Made by a program: the position numbers and the translations under genes. From the NCBI GenBank assembly GCA_965222015.1, contig CBDCTL010000001.1, positions 186,001 to 250,000 on the forward strand: a stretch of 64,000 nucleotides of DNA. The letters run 5' to 3'. Numbering within the stretch: the stretch's first letter is position 1; each line of letters opens with the position of its first letter. The notes under the pieces are model-generated. The model saw only the letters and a list, made by a program, of their open reading frames with translations. It was not told the origin of the DNA and did not search any database. Shown in pieces: positions 17,714 to 25,853 of this stretch. Source of the stretch: JANQPX01 sp965222015. GTDB taxonomy: Bacteria; Pseudomonadota; Alphaproteobacteria; Geminicoccales; Geminicoccaceae.

Positions 17714-18150
17714 TGCCGATCCCCGACAGCATTCGAAAGCCGTTTCGCAGCATCGCCTGCATCGCAATCTTTGCGGCGGCGGGCTGCACCACCGGCGCGC
17801 CGGACGATCCCGACCTCGCTTCGGCGATCAGGCAGCATTACGCTGCCCATGCGACCGAGGAGGAGGGGACCTGCCGGAGTCCGAAGATCGATACCATCCA
17901 GGCGCATCGGCTGGTGGAGCGCACGGCGGACGGGCGAGAAGAGATGCTGGTGCGTTACAGCTATTTCGACCGGCATGCCGACATGGATACGGACTGGGAC
18001 AAGCTGGTCCATCTGAGCCAGCCCTGCGGCGGTATCGGCGAGCGCCGTTTCACGCTACGGAAAAGCCCGGTGGGCTACAAAGTGGTCGGCATGGCCGGCG
18101 AGCACAGGCATGGGGCCGGTGAGCCGAACGACGGGGGAAGCCGCCGCTGA
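17713..18150 (+). CDS. Small putative lipoprotein
   Basis: A 145-residue protein with a lipoprotein signal: a basic N-terminus, hydrophobic IACIAIFAAAGC, Cys25. The mature part contains TCRSPKIDTIQAHRLVE and a short beta-rich domain (MLVRYSYFDRH..ERRFTLRKSPVGYKVVGM). It overlaps the cupin stop by one base and ends two bases before the J-domain gene, so all three are likely co-transcribed. It is not recognised. Confidence 0.75.
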   Translation: MPIPDSIRKPFRSIACIAIFAAAGCTTGAPDDPDLASAIRQHYAAHATEEEGTCRSPKIDTIQAHRLVERTADGREEMLVRYSYFDRHADMDTDWDKLVHLSQPCGGIGERRFTLRKSPVGYKVVGMAGEHRHGAGEPNDGGSRR

Positions 18151-18152
18151 CC

Positions 18153-19046
18153 ATGGCCGACGATCTCTACAGCGTGCTCGGCGTATCGCGTCAGGCCAGT
18201 CAGGACGACATCAAGCGGCGCTACCGGACGCTGGCCAAAGAGCTGCATCCCGATCTCAATCCAGGCGACGAGTCGGTCGCCGAGCGATTCAAGAAGGTGA
18301 GCGCCGCCCACGCCATCCTGTCCGATCCGCGCAAGCGCGCGCGCTACGATCTCGGCGAGATCGACGAGGAGGGCCAGGCGCGTCACCATCAGGCGTTTCA
18401 CCAAGGCTTCGGAGGGCAGGGCGGGGCGTTCGACGAATCGACCCTCGAAGGCCTGTTCGCGGAAATGTTCGGCGGCCGCCGCGGCGCCGGCTTTCGGCGG
18501 TCCGAACGCGGTGACGATGTCGCCTACACGCTGACCGTCGATTTTCTCGAGGCGGCCAAGGGGGCGAAGAAGCGGGTCGCGATCGGCGATGGCCGCACGC
18601 TCGACATCGCCGTGCCCGCCGGCATCGGCGAGGGCCAGACGCTCCGCCTTCGCGGCAAGGGTAGATCCGGGCGTCATGGCGGAGCGGCCGGTGACGCCAT
18701 GGTGGAGATCCGCATCCGGCCGCATCCGCTGTTCGAGCGGCGCGACCGCGACATCCATATCGAGCTTCCCATCACCCTCGGCGAGGCCGTGCTCGGCGGC
18801 AGGATCGACGTACCGACCATCGACGGGCCGGTGACCATGACGGTGCCGAAAGGATCGAACGCCGGGACGACGCTTCGCCTGAAGGAACGGGGCATCGCCG
18901 GGCCGAAGGGCAGCGCTCGCGGCAATCAATATGTCCGCCTGAGCGTCACCTTGCCGCCGATGCCCGACCCCGAGCTCGAGGCGTTTCTGGAGCGCTGGTC
19001 GCTGGCGCATCCCTACGACCCGCGAAAAGACCTCACGAAGGACTGA
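18153..19046 (+). CDS. DnaJ/CbpA-type J-domain co-chaperone
   Basis: A 297-residue type II Hsp40. The J domain comes first with HPD at 32-34. A Gly/Phe-rich linker (FGGQGGAFDEST..MFGGRRGAGF) follows, then two DnaJ C-terminal beta domains (residues about 125-285). The zinc-finger CXXCXGXG repeats of true DnaJ are absent, which places it with CbpA/DjlA-like proteins. It should stimulate DnaK and bind unfolded clients. Confidence 0.94.
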   Translation: MADDLYSVLGVSRQASQDDIKRRYRTLAKELHPDLNPGDESVAERFKKVSAAHAILSDPRKRARYDLGEIDEEGQARHHQAFHQGFGGQGGAFDESTLEGLFAEMFGGRRGAGFRRSERGDDVAYTLTVDFLEAAKGAKKRVAIGDGRTLDIAVPAGIGEGQTLRLRGKGRSGRHGGAAGDAMVEIRIRPHPLFERRDRDIHIELPITLGEAVLGGRIDVPTIDGPVTMTVPKGSNAGTTLRLKERGIAGPKGSARGNQYVRLSVTLPPMPDPELEAFLERWSLAHPYDPRKDLTKD

Positions 19047-19067
19047 CGACGCAGCTCGGCGGGCCGA

Positions 19068-19418
19068 TCACCGATGGGCAAGGATGTTCAGGATTTTGCC
19101 GGCCGGATCGCGGACGAAAAAGCGCCGTACGCCCCAGGGCTCGTCGGTGATGTCGTAGACGATCTTGGCGCCGGCGGCGTGGGCTCTCTCACAGACGGCA
19201 TCGACATCGTCCACCTCGATCGAGATATCCGGAACCGGCGCGCCGGAGCCTCCCTCGGACATCACGCTCACCTGCGGCCGGGCTGACTCGTCGCTGGCGA
19301 AGGTCACGATCCATCCCTGGTCCATCACCACCTCTAGCCCCAGCAGGTCCCGATAGAAAGCCTTCGCTTCCTCGGAATTCCCATGCCCGATATCCGGCAC
19401 GATCCGCTTCACCGTCAC
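19068..19418 (-). CDS. VOC-family (glyoxalase/bleomycin-resistance-like) protein
   Basis: A 116-residue vicinal-oxygen-chelate protein: two beta-alpha-beta-beta-beta modules, with AKAFYRDLLGLEVVMDQGW in the first half and AKIVYDITDEPWGVRRFFVRDP (given as positions 83-104) in the second. The closing DPAGKILNIL is typical of the superfamily. The reaction is unknown. It is convergent with the J-domain gene. Confidence 0.88.
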   Translation of the reverse strand: MTVKRIVPDIGHGNSEEAKAFYRDLLGLEVVMDQGWIVTFASDESARPQVSVMSEGGSGAPVPDISIEVDDVDAVCERAHAAGAKIVYDITDEPWGVRRFFVRDPAGKILNILAHR

Positions 19419-19490
19419 GCTATCGTCTCCCCTGGCTCACGGCCGCATCATCCCGGTGTCGAGGTCCGGGTCAACCGTATGCCGGCGGCA

Positions 19491-19949
19491 TCAGGCTGGC
19501 AGTTTGGAGGTGATGACGTAGGTGAGGATCTGGACGACCTGTTCGGGGGCTTCGCAGACGGCAAGCGCCGCGGCGTCGACCTCCTTCAGGGGGTGGATGA
19601 GGTCTGGGGTGTGGTTGACGATGAGCGGTTTGCCGAGGGCGGTGGCGTAGCCGGCGTCAAAGGCGGCGTTCCATTGCTTGTACTTGTCGCCGAAGCGGAC
19701 GACGACGATGTCGGCCTTCTCGATCAGGGTGCGGGTGCGGATGGCATTGACACTCGCCCCTTTGTGGTCCTTCCAGAAGGATTTTTCCTCACTGCCGAGG
19801 ATGGCGACGCCGCAGTCGTCGGAGGCCTCGTGGTCGGTTACGGGTGCTGTGAAACTGACCGGCAGATCGGCCGCTGCAGCGCCTTCGACGATGCGTTCGC
19901 GCCAGTCGGAATGGATCTCGCCCGAGAGATAAACGGTCCAGCGGTTCAT
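19491..19949 (-). CDS. YtoQ family protein
   Basis: A 152-residue protein beginning MNRWTVYLSGEIHSDWRE, the characteristic YtoQ start. The fold resembles nucleoside 2-deoxyribosyltransferases; further conserved pieces are DDCGVAILGSEEKSFW, ADIVVVRFGDKYKQWNAAFD and GKPLIVNHTPDLIHPLKEVD. Biochemical function is unknown. A GTG at 19961 would add four residues. It follows the EboB-type gene by about 30 bases on the same strand and is probably co-transcribed with it. Confidence 0.88.
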   Translation of the reverse strand: MNRWTVYLSGEIHSDWRERIVEGAAAADLPVSFTAPVTDHEASDDCGVAILGSEEKSFWKDHKGASVNAIRTRTLIEKADIVVVRFGDKYKQWNAAFDAGYATALGKPLIVNHTPDLIHPLKEVDAAALAVCEAPEQVVQILTYVITSKLPA

Positions 19950-19964
19950 GTTTTTCGTCACTTT

Positions 19965-19996
19965 CTATTCGATGATGAGGCTACTCGATGATGAGG
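19965..19996. repeat. 16-bp tandem duplication at the EboB stop codon
   Basis: Two adjacent 16-base units (19965-19980 and 19981-19996) differ at one base (T versus C at unit position 4) and each contains the last codons and a stop of the EboB-type gene. It looks like a recent slippage duplication in the YtoQ-EboB spacer. Confidence 0.8.
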
Positions 19997-20904
19997 TTGT
20001 CGCGATTGCGCCGCACCTTCGGCTCCTCGACCACGGCCTCGCGGCCGCCGCGCAAGATGGAATTGCCCTCATACAGCATGCGCTGGTCGATCGGCGCCGG
20101 GTTCAGCCAGTCGTCCTCTTTCATCTGGCCCGACTGGCCGTAGGCGTCGAGCGCGTTCTGGTAGCAGATTTTTCGGACATGGGACTCGGGCACGCCGCGC
20201 TCGAGCGCGAGCTTGGCGGTCTTCGGCACGCCCAAGGGTTCGGAAATCCCCCAGTCGCAGGCGCTGTCGACGATGATGCGCTCGGCGCCGTATTTCATGA
20301 CGATCTCGACCATGCGTTCGTTGCCCATCTTGGTGGATGGGTAGATCGAGAAGGCGGCCCAGTAGCCGCGGTCCAGCACTTCCTCGACGGTCTCTTCGTT
20401 GTTGTGGTCGATCACCACCTTGGTGACGTCGACGCCATGCTCCTCGATCACGTCCATGGAACGCTGGGTGCCACGCTTCTTGTCCCGGTGCGGGGTATGA
20501 ATCATCACCGGCAGATCGAGCTCCTTGGCGAGGTCGAGCTGAAGTCGAAAATATTTGTCTTCGGCGTCGGTCTGTTCGTCATAGCCGATCTCGCCGATCG
20601 CGACGACGCCCTCCTTGAGCGCGAAGCGGGGAAGAATCTCCATCACGCCCTCGGCCAGCTCCGGGTTGTTCGCCTCCTTGGAGTTGAGGCCGATGGTGCA
20701 GTAGTGGCGAATGCCGAACTGCCCTGCGCGAAAACGCTCCCAGCCGACGATCATCGAGAGGTAGTCGACATAGGCGCCGACATGGGTGCGCGGCTGGCCG
20801 AGCCAGAAGGCGGGCTCGATCAGCGCGACGATGCCGGCCGCGGCCATGGCCTCGTAGTCGTCGGTGGTACGGGAGATCATGTGGGTGTGGGGATCGATAT
20901 ACAC
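19981..20904 (-). CDS. TatD-type metal-dependent hydrolase, EboB-like
   Basis: A 307-residue amidohydrolase-fold protein. Metal ligands fit TatD: H6 and H8 in DPHTHM, the Glu of GEIGYDE, His in MIHTPHRDK, His in VIDHNNEE and Asp in VDSACDWG. The phrases IEPAFWLGQPRTHVGAYVDY and HYCTIGLNSKEAN are typical of the TatD relatives found in eboABCDEF clusters, and an EboA gene lies upstream on the same strand. In cyanobacteria and pseudomonads the ebo/edb cluster helps export or process secondary metabolites; that role here is inference, since eboC-F are not in the window. Confidence 0.9.
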   Translation of the reverse strand: MYIDPHTHMISRTTDDYEAMAAAGIVALIEPAFWLGQPRTHVGAYVDYLSMIVGWERFRAGQFGIRHYCTIGLNSKEANNPELAEGVMEILPRFALKEGVVAIGEIGYDEQTDAEDKYFRLQLDLAKELDLPVMIHTPHRDKKRGTQRSMDVIEEHGVDVTKVVIDHNNEETVEEVLDRGYWAAFSIYPSTKMGNERMVEIVMKYGAERIIVDSACDWGISEPLGVPKTAKLALERGVPESHVRKICYQNALDAYGQSGQMKEDDWLNPAPIDQRMLYEGNSILRGGREAVVEEPKVRRNRDNLIIE

Positions 20905-20990
20905 CGTATTCGCCTCTGTCTGATCCAGGCCTCATCCAGCCCATGGTGACGATGCGCCAGCGGTCTTCCCGCTCGCGGGCTCACGCATTC

Positions 20991-21125
20991 TTAACGTCGA
21001 GGCCCTATTGTCGCTTCCCGGTCCATGCGGTCCTGGGAATCCATCCACGGCCTCCTCTGTTGACGGGCGGGCTGACTCCCAGGATCGCATGGACCAGGTC
21101 CGGGAGCTTAGACGCGCTCGGTTGA
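20991..21125. repeat. Dispersed hairpin element, copy 4
   Basis: Inner arms begin at about 21019 (CGGTCCATGCGGTCCTGGG) and end at about 21097 (CCCAGGATCGCATGGACC), with a few mismatches. Outer marks are TTAACG (20991) and GGTTGA (21120). The loop best matches copy 1 in reverse orientation. It lies exactly between the eboA-like and eboB-like genes and could end or attenuate their common transcript. Confidence 0.8.
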
Positions 21126-21174
21126 CCTTTCGTTTCCCGAGTGAGAACGGTCGATCCGAAGCCCTCATCTCGGC

Positions 21175-22059
21175 TTACAGCTCCTTCGCCAGGCTGTCCC
21201 AGGACAACGTTCCCGCGTCGATCGCTCCAGCGAGGTCCGCGGCTGTCTGAAGCAGCGCCTTCGCTTCCGGTTCCGATCGGCTGGCGAGCGCGAGGGCGGC
21301 ACCCTGGCGCTCCAGAGGATCGTCGCCGTCCAGCGCCCGCTGCAGATCGCCGAGTGCGTCGCTCTCGATGTCCGGCGCGTCGCCGACGGAGCGCCAGAGC
21401 TCGGGCGTGACCGGGCGGCCCGCCGCCCAGCGCTCGTGCGCGTAGTCGCGCAGGATGCGTGCGAGTTCCATATTGGCGCGCTGGCCGAGCCCCTGAATCG
21501 GGTGAAGCGTGCTGCCGATGAACAGCGCTTTCAGGACCATGTGGTTCCAGCGATTGTCGTCGAACTGCTCGAAAGGGTAGGGGTTGCGATGGGCGAGGGC
21601 CTCGAACACCGAGCGCATGTTGGTGCGCGCCGCCTCGCCGGCCTGGTGCCGGAGCAGTTCCGGGCTCGGGTAGAGCGGCAGGCCGCGGTAGAACGCCACC
21701 TGTTCGGCGATGTCGGCGGTGCGGCAGAGCTGGACGAAACGGTCGCGGAAGCGCTCGCCCTCGCCGCCCGCTTTCAGGAGTATGGCGATGCGTGCCGCCT
21801 GATCCACGGAAAGGCCGCGTGGATCCCAGCCGGGCCGGGCGACGCCTGCCTGCTCGATGTCCGCCGGCAGTAGCGCCAGGTCGTCCTTATTGAGCTTTCG
21901 CGGCACCAGCCCGAGCGCCATGTAGAGGTCGCGATCGGCCGTGTCGGGCGAAAGCGATGCCATCCGCTCCTCGAACCAGACTCGTTGCGGCTCGGCCAGC
22001 TGGCGGCAAAGCCAGAGTTCAAGAAGGTCGAGCGGAACCGTCAAACGCATCCTCCCCAT
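21175..22059 (-). CDS. EboA-domain protein
   Basis: A 294-residue, mainly helical protein. The segments YMALGLVPRKLNKDDLALL, RVWFEERM, RFVQLCRTADIAEQVAFYRGLPLYP (residues about 100-125) and NHMVLKALFIGSTLHPIQGL are hallmarks of EboA. EboA has no assigned enzyme activity; the ebo cluster is known from scytonemin biosynthesis in cyanobacteria and from the edb repellent locus of Pseudomonas. Here it pairs with an EboB-type hydrolase downstream, split from it by a hairpin element. The first of two nearby ATGs is used as the start; neither has a clear ribosome-binding site. Confidence 0.87.
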   Translation of the reverse strand: MGRMRLTVPLDLLELWLCRQLAEPQRVWFEERMASLSPDTADRDLYMALGLVPRKLNKDDLALLPADIEQAGVARPGWDPRGLSVDQAARIAILLKAGGEGERFRDRFVQLCRTADIAEQVAFYRGLPLYPSPELLRHQAGEAARTNMRSVFEALAHRNPYPFEQFDDNRWNHMVLKALFIGSTLHPIQGLGQRANMELARILRDYAHERWAAGRPVTPELWRSVGDAPDIESDALGDLQRALDGDDPLERQGAALALASRSEPEAKALLQTAADLAGAIDAGTLSWDSLAKEL

Positions 22060-22159
22060 TCGAATGGTTGTTGAAACGCGACTCTACACCATGTGGGCAA
22101 GCGACCAAAGCCCTGCAGACGTGCGGGTGGTGTCTCGATGCGATTACGTATTTCGCGAT

Positions 22160-22177
22160 GAAATTTTGATAAATTTC
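22160..22177. promoter_or_regulatory. A+T-rich palindrome upstream of DUF1127 gene
   Basis: GAAATTT-TGAT-AAATTTC, a perfect 7-4-7 dyad in a markedly A+T-rich island (22141-22190) between the divergent EboA and DUF1127 genes. It may be a promoter/operator for either side. Confidence 0.35.
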
Positions 22178-22301
22178 GCTTCTTAGATGTGTCTGGCATC
22201 ACAGCCGCTGCAGCGAATCCACCCCATTGTCGATGGATAGATGTTTCATCAGGGCACGACCCGCCTCGCTGCCCTCATCGCGAACCATTGGAATGAGAGA
22301 A

Positions 22302-22541
22302 ATGACCTTCATCAATCCATTGATCCCGTCGCCTGCGCTTGCCAGCAGGCCGAAACGGTGGCTCCGTGCCGACCTGCTGGTGCTCGCAGCGTCGGGTCTG
22401 CGGCGCGGCTGGCTGGCCTATATCCGCTACAAGCGCCTGGCGAAGCTGACCGACGAGTCGCTCGCGGCACGCGGACTGAATCGCCGCGACATCGGCCGTC
22501 ACGCTTTCTTCAGCGATCGGAACTGGGACGGCCGGAACTGA
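22302..22541 (+). CDS. DUF1127 family small protein
   Basis: A 79-residue basic protein. The C-terminal half LTDESLAARGLNRRDIGRHAFF is the DUF1127 motif, which in related small proteins of alphaproteobacteria is linked to RNA binding and to phosphate/C1 or stress responses. ATG 22302 has GAGAG close upstream; ATG 22293 would add three residues. It has its own A+T-rich upstream region and is convergent with the MFS gene. Confidence 0.85.
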   Translation: MTFINPLIPSPALASRPKRWLRADLLVLAASGLRRGWLAYIRYKRLAKLTDESLAARGLNRRDIGRHAFFSDRNWDGRN

Positions 22542-22559
22542 TCCTCCGGACGAGACGGC

Positions 22560-23873
22560 TCAGTCCGGCTTTTCGGCATGGGCGCCGGCCGGCACGATCG
22601 ATCCGCCATTAACATTCTCTTCATTCCCGGCGTCGCTCTCCTCCTCGATCGCCGCCTCGCCATACATGCCGCCCGCCACATAGGTGGCCCGCGACGGGAT
22701 GATCGCCGCATAGCTGCCCTGTTCCTCGGCCGGCAGCGCGGGCCGCTGGGTCATGCGGTAGAGAATGAACAGGCCGAGGACCATATGGGTCGCGGCGATC
22801 GACCAGAAGAAGCCGTGGGCCCCGATCAGATCCATCGAGGCCGCGACCAGGGTCGGACCGAGGAGGGCGCCGGAACCGCCGACCAGCACCAGCGTGCCGC
22901 TCGCCGCGACCATCTGATCGGTCTGCAGGTGGTCGTTGGCGTAGGCCAGCGCCAGCGAATACATCGGCCCCATCATGCCGCCGAACAGGAAGGCCGCTGC
23001 CAGAAATGCGGTGAAGGTGTCGGCGACCGCGCTGGCGACCATGGCCGCCGCCGCGGCCGAGAAGGTCACCACCGTCAGCACCTTTCGGCGGTCATAGTGG
23101 TCGGACAGCCGGCCGATCGGCCATTGAAAGCAGACACCGCCCATCAGCAGCATGATCATGAACAGCGAGATCTGCGGCACCGAAAGCCCGATCAGCCCGG
23201 CATAGACGGCGCCCATGCCGATTACGCCGCCCTGCAGTATGCCGTTGGTGAAGGCGGTGACGAAGGCGGTGGGCGAGGCCGAGCAGACGTCCTTCACGCT
23301 CATCGGCGTCGGCGCTTCCATGGCCGGGCCGCGGGTGTTGGAGAGCAGGATCGGAATGACCGCGAGCGACACCAGAACCGAGACCAGCATGAAGAGCCCG
23401 GCGCGGCCGGGATCGCCGACGTTCAGCAGCACCTGGCCCGCGGCCATGCCACCATAGGAGATCACCATGTAGACCGAGAGAAGCTGACCGCGGGTCTCGT
23501 TGGTCGCCTTCTCGTTCAGCCAGCTTTCGGCGACCACGTAGAGACCGGCATAGCAGAGTCCGCTCACCAGCCGCATCATGCCCCAGCTCACGGGATTGAC
23601 GAACAGTGCGTGAAACAGGATGGCCGTCGATGCGAGCGAGGCGAGGGCGCCGAACACCCGCACATGGCCGACCCGGACCACCAGCTTCGGCGTCAGGATC
23701 GAGCCCGCGAAGAAGCCGAGATAATAGCCCGACATCAGGAGGCCCGTCACCGTCGTCGGGAAGGCCTCGATCGACGCGCGCACGCCCAGAAGCGAGCCCT
23801 GCAGTCCGTTGCCGATCATGAGGAACGCCATGCCCAGGAGCAGCGCCCAGCTCGATGTGATCGCAGCCATCAT
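22560..23873 (-). CDS. MFS transporter, YcaD-like
   Basis: A 437-residue permease with 12 predicted membrane segments. The start MMAAITSSWALLLGMAFLMI has GGAG upstream. Features of the YcaD-like branch are LLMSGYYLGFFAGS in helix 2, YVVAESWLNEKATNETRGQL after helix 4 and QWPIGRLSDHYDRRKVL in the second half. A soluble tail of about 50 residues, rich in Glu/Gly, ends the protein. The substrate is unknown. It is divergent from hpnC. Confidence 0.9.
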   Translation of the reverse strand: MMAAITSSWALLLGMAFLMIGNGLQGSLLGVRASIEAFPTTVTGLLMSGYYLGFFAGSILTPKLVVRVGHVRVFGALASLASTAILFHALFVNPVSWGMMRLVSGLCYAGLYVVAESWLNEKATNETRGQLLSVYMVISYGGMAAGQVLLNVGDPGRAGLFMLVSVLVSLAVIPILLSNTRGPAMEAPTPMSVKDVCSASPTAFVTAFTNGILQGGVIGMGAVYAGLIGLSVPQISLFMIMLLMGGVCFQWPIGRLSDHYDRRKVLTVVTFSAAAAAMVASAVADTFTAFLAAAFLFGGMMGPMYSLALAYANDHLQTDQMVAASGTLVLVGGSGALLGPTLVAASMDLIGAHGFFWSIAATHMVLGLFILYRMTQRPALPAEEQGSYAAIIPSRATYVAGGMYGEAAIEEESDAGNEENVNGGSIVPAGAHAEKPD

Positions 23874-24018
23874 GATAGGATCTCCGGTTGCCGGGACGGC
23901 GACGCTGTTCAAGCCGTGGCTACGCCTTCATGAGGCGCGCAGCAAGCTCCGAATGCGACACATCATGTCGCGATTCCTTCCTTTTCGATTGGCCCGTCGC
24001 GGTGGCGCGCGCTGTCAC

Positions 24019-24966
24019 ATGTCGCTAGGCTGTGCCGGCGCGATGCCGGGCATCGGCGGATCAGCGTCGGGGCATGTTTTGGACGATCTGGAGAGGCCGT
24101 CGGGCAAGGGGCCGGGCGACGAGAATTTTCCGGTGGCCTCCTGGCTGCTGCCGGCATCTTCGCGCCCGCATGTCATGGCGTTCTACGCCTTCGTGCGCGC
24201 TGCCGACGACATCGCGGACGACGCGGCGCTGGAACCTGGCGAGAAGCTGAGACGGCTCGACCTCTTCGAGCGGGCACTCCTGGGCGAGGAGCATGCGCTC
24301 TCCTTGCTGCCGAAGGCGGCGACGCTGCGTGCGAGCCTCATGGCGACCGGCGTGACCGAACGCCATGCGCTCGATCTCCTGTCGGCCTTCAGGCAGGACG
24401 CCGAAAGGCTTCGTTATCGGGACTGGCCGGACCTCATGGCCTATTGTGCGCTCTCGGCCTCGCCGGTCGGCCGCTTTCTGCTGGATCTCCACGGCGAGAG
24501 CCCCAACCTCCACCGTCTGTCAGACCCGCTCTGCGATGCGCTCCAGCTGCTGAACCACCTCCAGGACTGCAGGGACGATTTTCTGGCGCTCGATCGCGTC
24601 TACCTGCCGGGGGACGCCTTCGAGGCGGCGGGGATCGACGTCGCCGAACTCGCGAAGCCCGCAGCCAGCCTTGCCATGCGCGAGGTGCTGGATCAGACTC
24701 TCGATGGTGTGGACGCTCTGCTTCGCCAGGCGGCGGCGCTGCCGCGCCGGCTCGCCCGTCAGCGCCTCGCCGCGGAGACGGCGGTGGTTCTCGAGATGGC
24801 CAACGCGCTTTCGGCAGCGCTCAGGCGTCGGGACCCGCTCGCCGGCCGCGTGACGCTCTCAAGGCCGCGTTTTGCGCTCGTCTCGATCATGGCGATCGGC
24901 CGTCTGCAGTGGCTGAGGCGAGGAGAGACAGCCCCAGCCGTGGCCGGTTCGGGAGACCTTTCGTGA
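24019..24966 (+). CDS. hpnC: Squalene synthase subunit HpnC (hydroxysqualene-forming)
   Basis: A trans-isoprenyl diphosphate synthase homologue of about 315 residues. The first Asp-rich motif is AADDIADDA and the second is LNHLQDCRDD, with AFYAFVRAADDIAD typical of the squalene/phytoene synthase fold. In hopanoid-making bacteria HpnC converts presqualene diphosphate (from HpnD) to hydroxysqualene. The start is uncertain: ATGs at 23965, 24019 and 24043 are all in frame without a clear ribosome-binding site. Its stop overlaps the GTG start of hpnD. Confidence 0.93.
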   Translation: MSLGCAGAMPGIGGSASGHVLDDLERPSGKGPGDENFPVASWLLPASSRPHVMAFYAFVRAADDIADDAALEPGEKLRRLDLFERALLGEEHALSLLPKAATLRASLMATGVTERHALDLLSAFRQDAERLRYRDWPDLMAYCALSASPVGRFLLDLHGESPNLHRLSDPLCDALQLLNHLQDCRDDFLALDRVYLPGDAFEAAGIDVAELAKPAASLAMREVLDQTLDGVDALLRQAAALPRRLARQRLAAETAVVLEMANALSAALRRRDPLAGRVTLSRPRFALVSIMAIGRLQWLRRGETAPAVAGSGDLS

Positions 24967-25853
24967 CGCGGACGGCGGTACAGCCCGAGGCTGACGGCGA
25001 CGAAAGCCCCGATCTTGCGACGGCCAGGACCCATGTGCGGCGGCTGGTCGAACGTTCGGGCTCCTCCTTCTATTGGGGCATGCGCCTGCTGCCGCGACCG
25101 AAGCGGGACGCCATGTTCGCGATCTACGCCTTTTGCCGCGAGGTCGACGACATCGCGGACGGCACCATCGACGCGGAACGCAAGCAGGCGGCGCTTCAGA
25201 GCTGGCGAGACGAAATCGAGGCGCTCTACAGGGGGCGTCCCGGAACGCCAACGTCGCTTGCACTCTTGCAGCCGGTCGAACGGTTCGATCTGCCGAAGGG
25301 CGAGTTTCTGCACATGATCGACGGCATGGCCATGGACGCGGCGGGCTGGAGCCGGCCGCCGAGCATGGCCGAGCTCGAACGCTATTGCCGCGCGGTCGCC
25401 GGCACGGTGGGCATGCTGTCGATGACGGTATTCGGCCAGCGCGGCTACGATCTCGACCGAGGCGCGCTGGCGCTTGCCGAGGCACTGCAGCTCACCAACA
25501 TCCTGCGCGATCTGCACGAGGACGCAGGGCGCGGCCGGCTCTATCTGCCGGCGGAACTGCTGCAGCAATATGGCGTCCCCGCGCGCGCACCGATGGAGGC
25601 TATTCGCCACCCCGAAGTGAAGGGCGTCTGCCGGGCGCTCGCCAGCCGCGCCGAGAAGGCGTTCGCGCTCGCCGATCGCCTGCTCGCCGGGGGCGACCGA
25701 AAAAAACTCCGCCCGGCGCTGATCATGATGGCCGTCTATCGACGCCTTCTCGATCGGCTGATCGCGACGGATTGGGCGCATCTTGAACGGCGTGTCCGCC
25801 TCGGCAGGCTGGAGCGGCTCGGGATCGCGCTTCGCCATGCCTGGCCGGCATGA
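24963..25853 (+). CDS. hpnD: Presqualene diphosphate synthase HpnD
   Basis: A 296-residue squalene/phytoene synthase family enzyme. It joins two farnesyl diphosphates into presqualene diphosphate. Landmarks are SSFYWGMRLLPRPKRDAMFA, the first Asp motif REVDDIAD and the second LTNILRDLHEDAGRGRLYLP. The GTG start overlaps the hpnC stop (GTGA) and its own stop overlaps hpnE (ATGA), so the three are coupled. Order hpnC-hpnD-hpnE is the standard squalene module of hopanoid loci. Confidence 0.96.
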   Translation: MTRTAVQPEADGDESPDLATARTHVRRLVERSGSSFYWGMRLLPRPKRDAMFAIYAFCREVDDIADGTIDAERKQAALQSWRDEIEALYRGRPGTPTSLALLQPVERFDLPKGEFLHMIDGMAMDAAGWSRPPSMAELERYCRAVAGTVGMLSMTVFGQRGYDLDRGALALAEALQLTNILRDLHEDAGRGRLYLPAELLQQYGVPARAPMEAIRHPEVKGVCRALASRAEKAFALADRLLAGGDRKKLRPALIMMAVYRRLLDRLIATDWAHLERRVRLGRLERLGIALRHAWPA

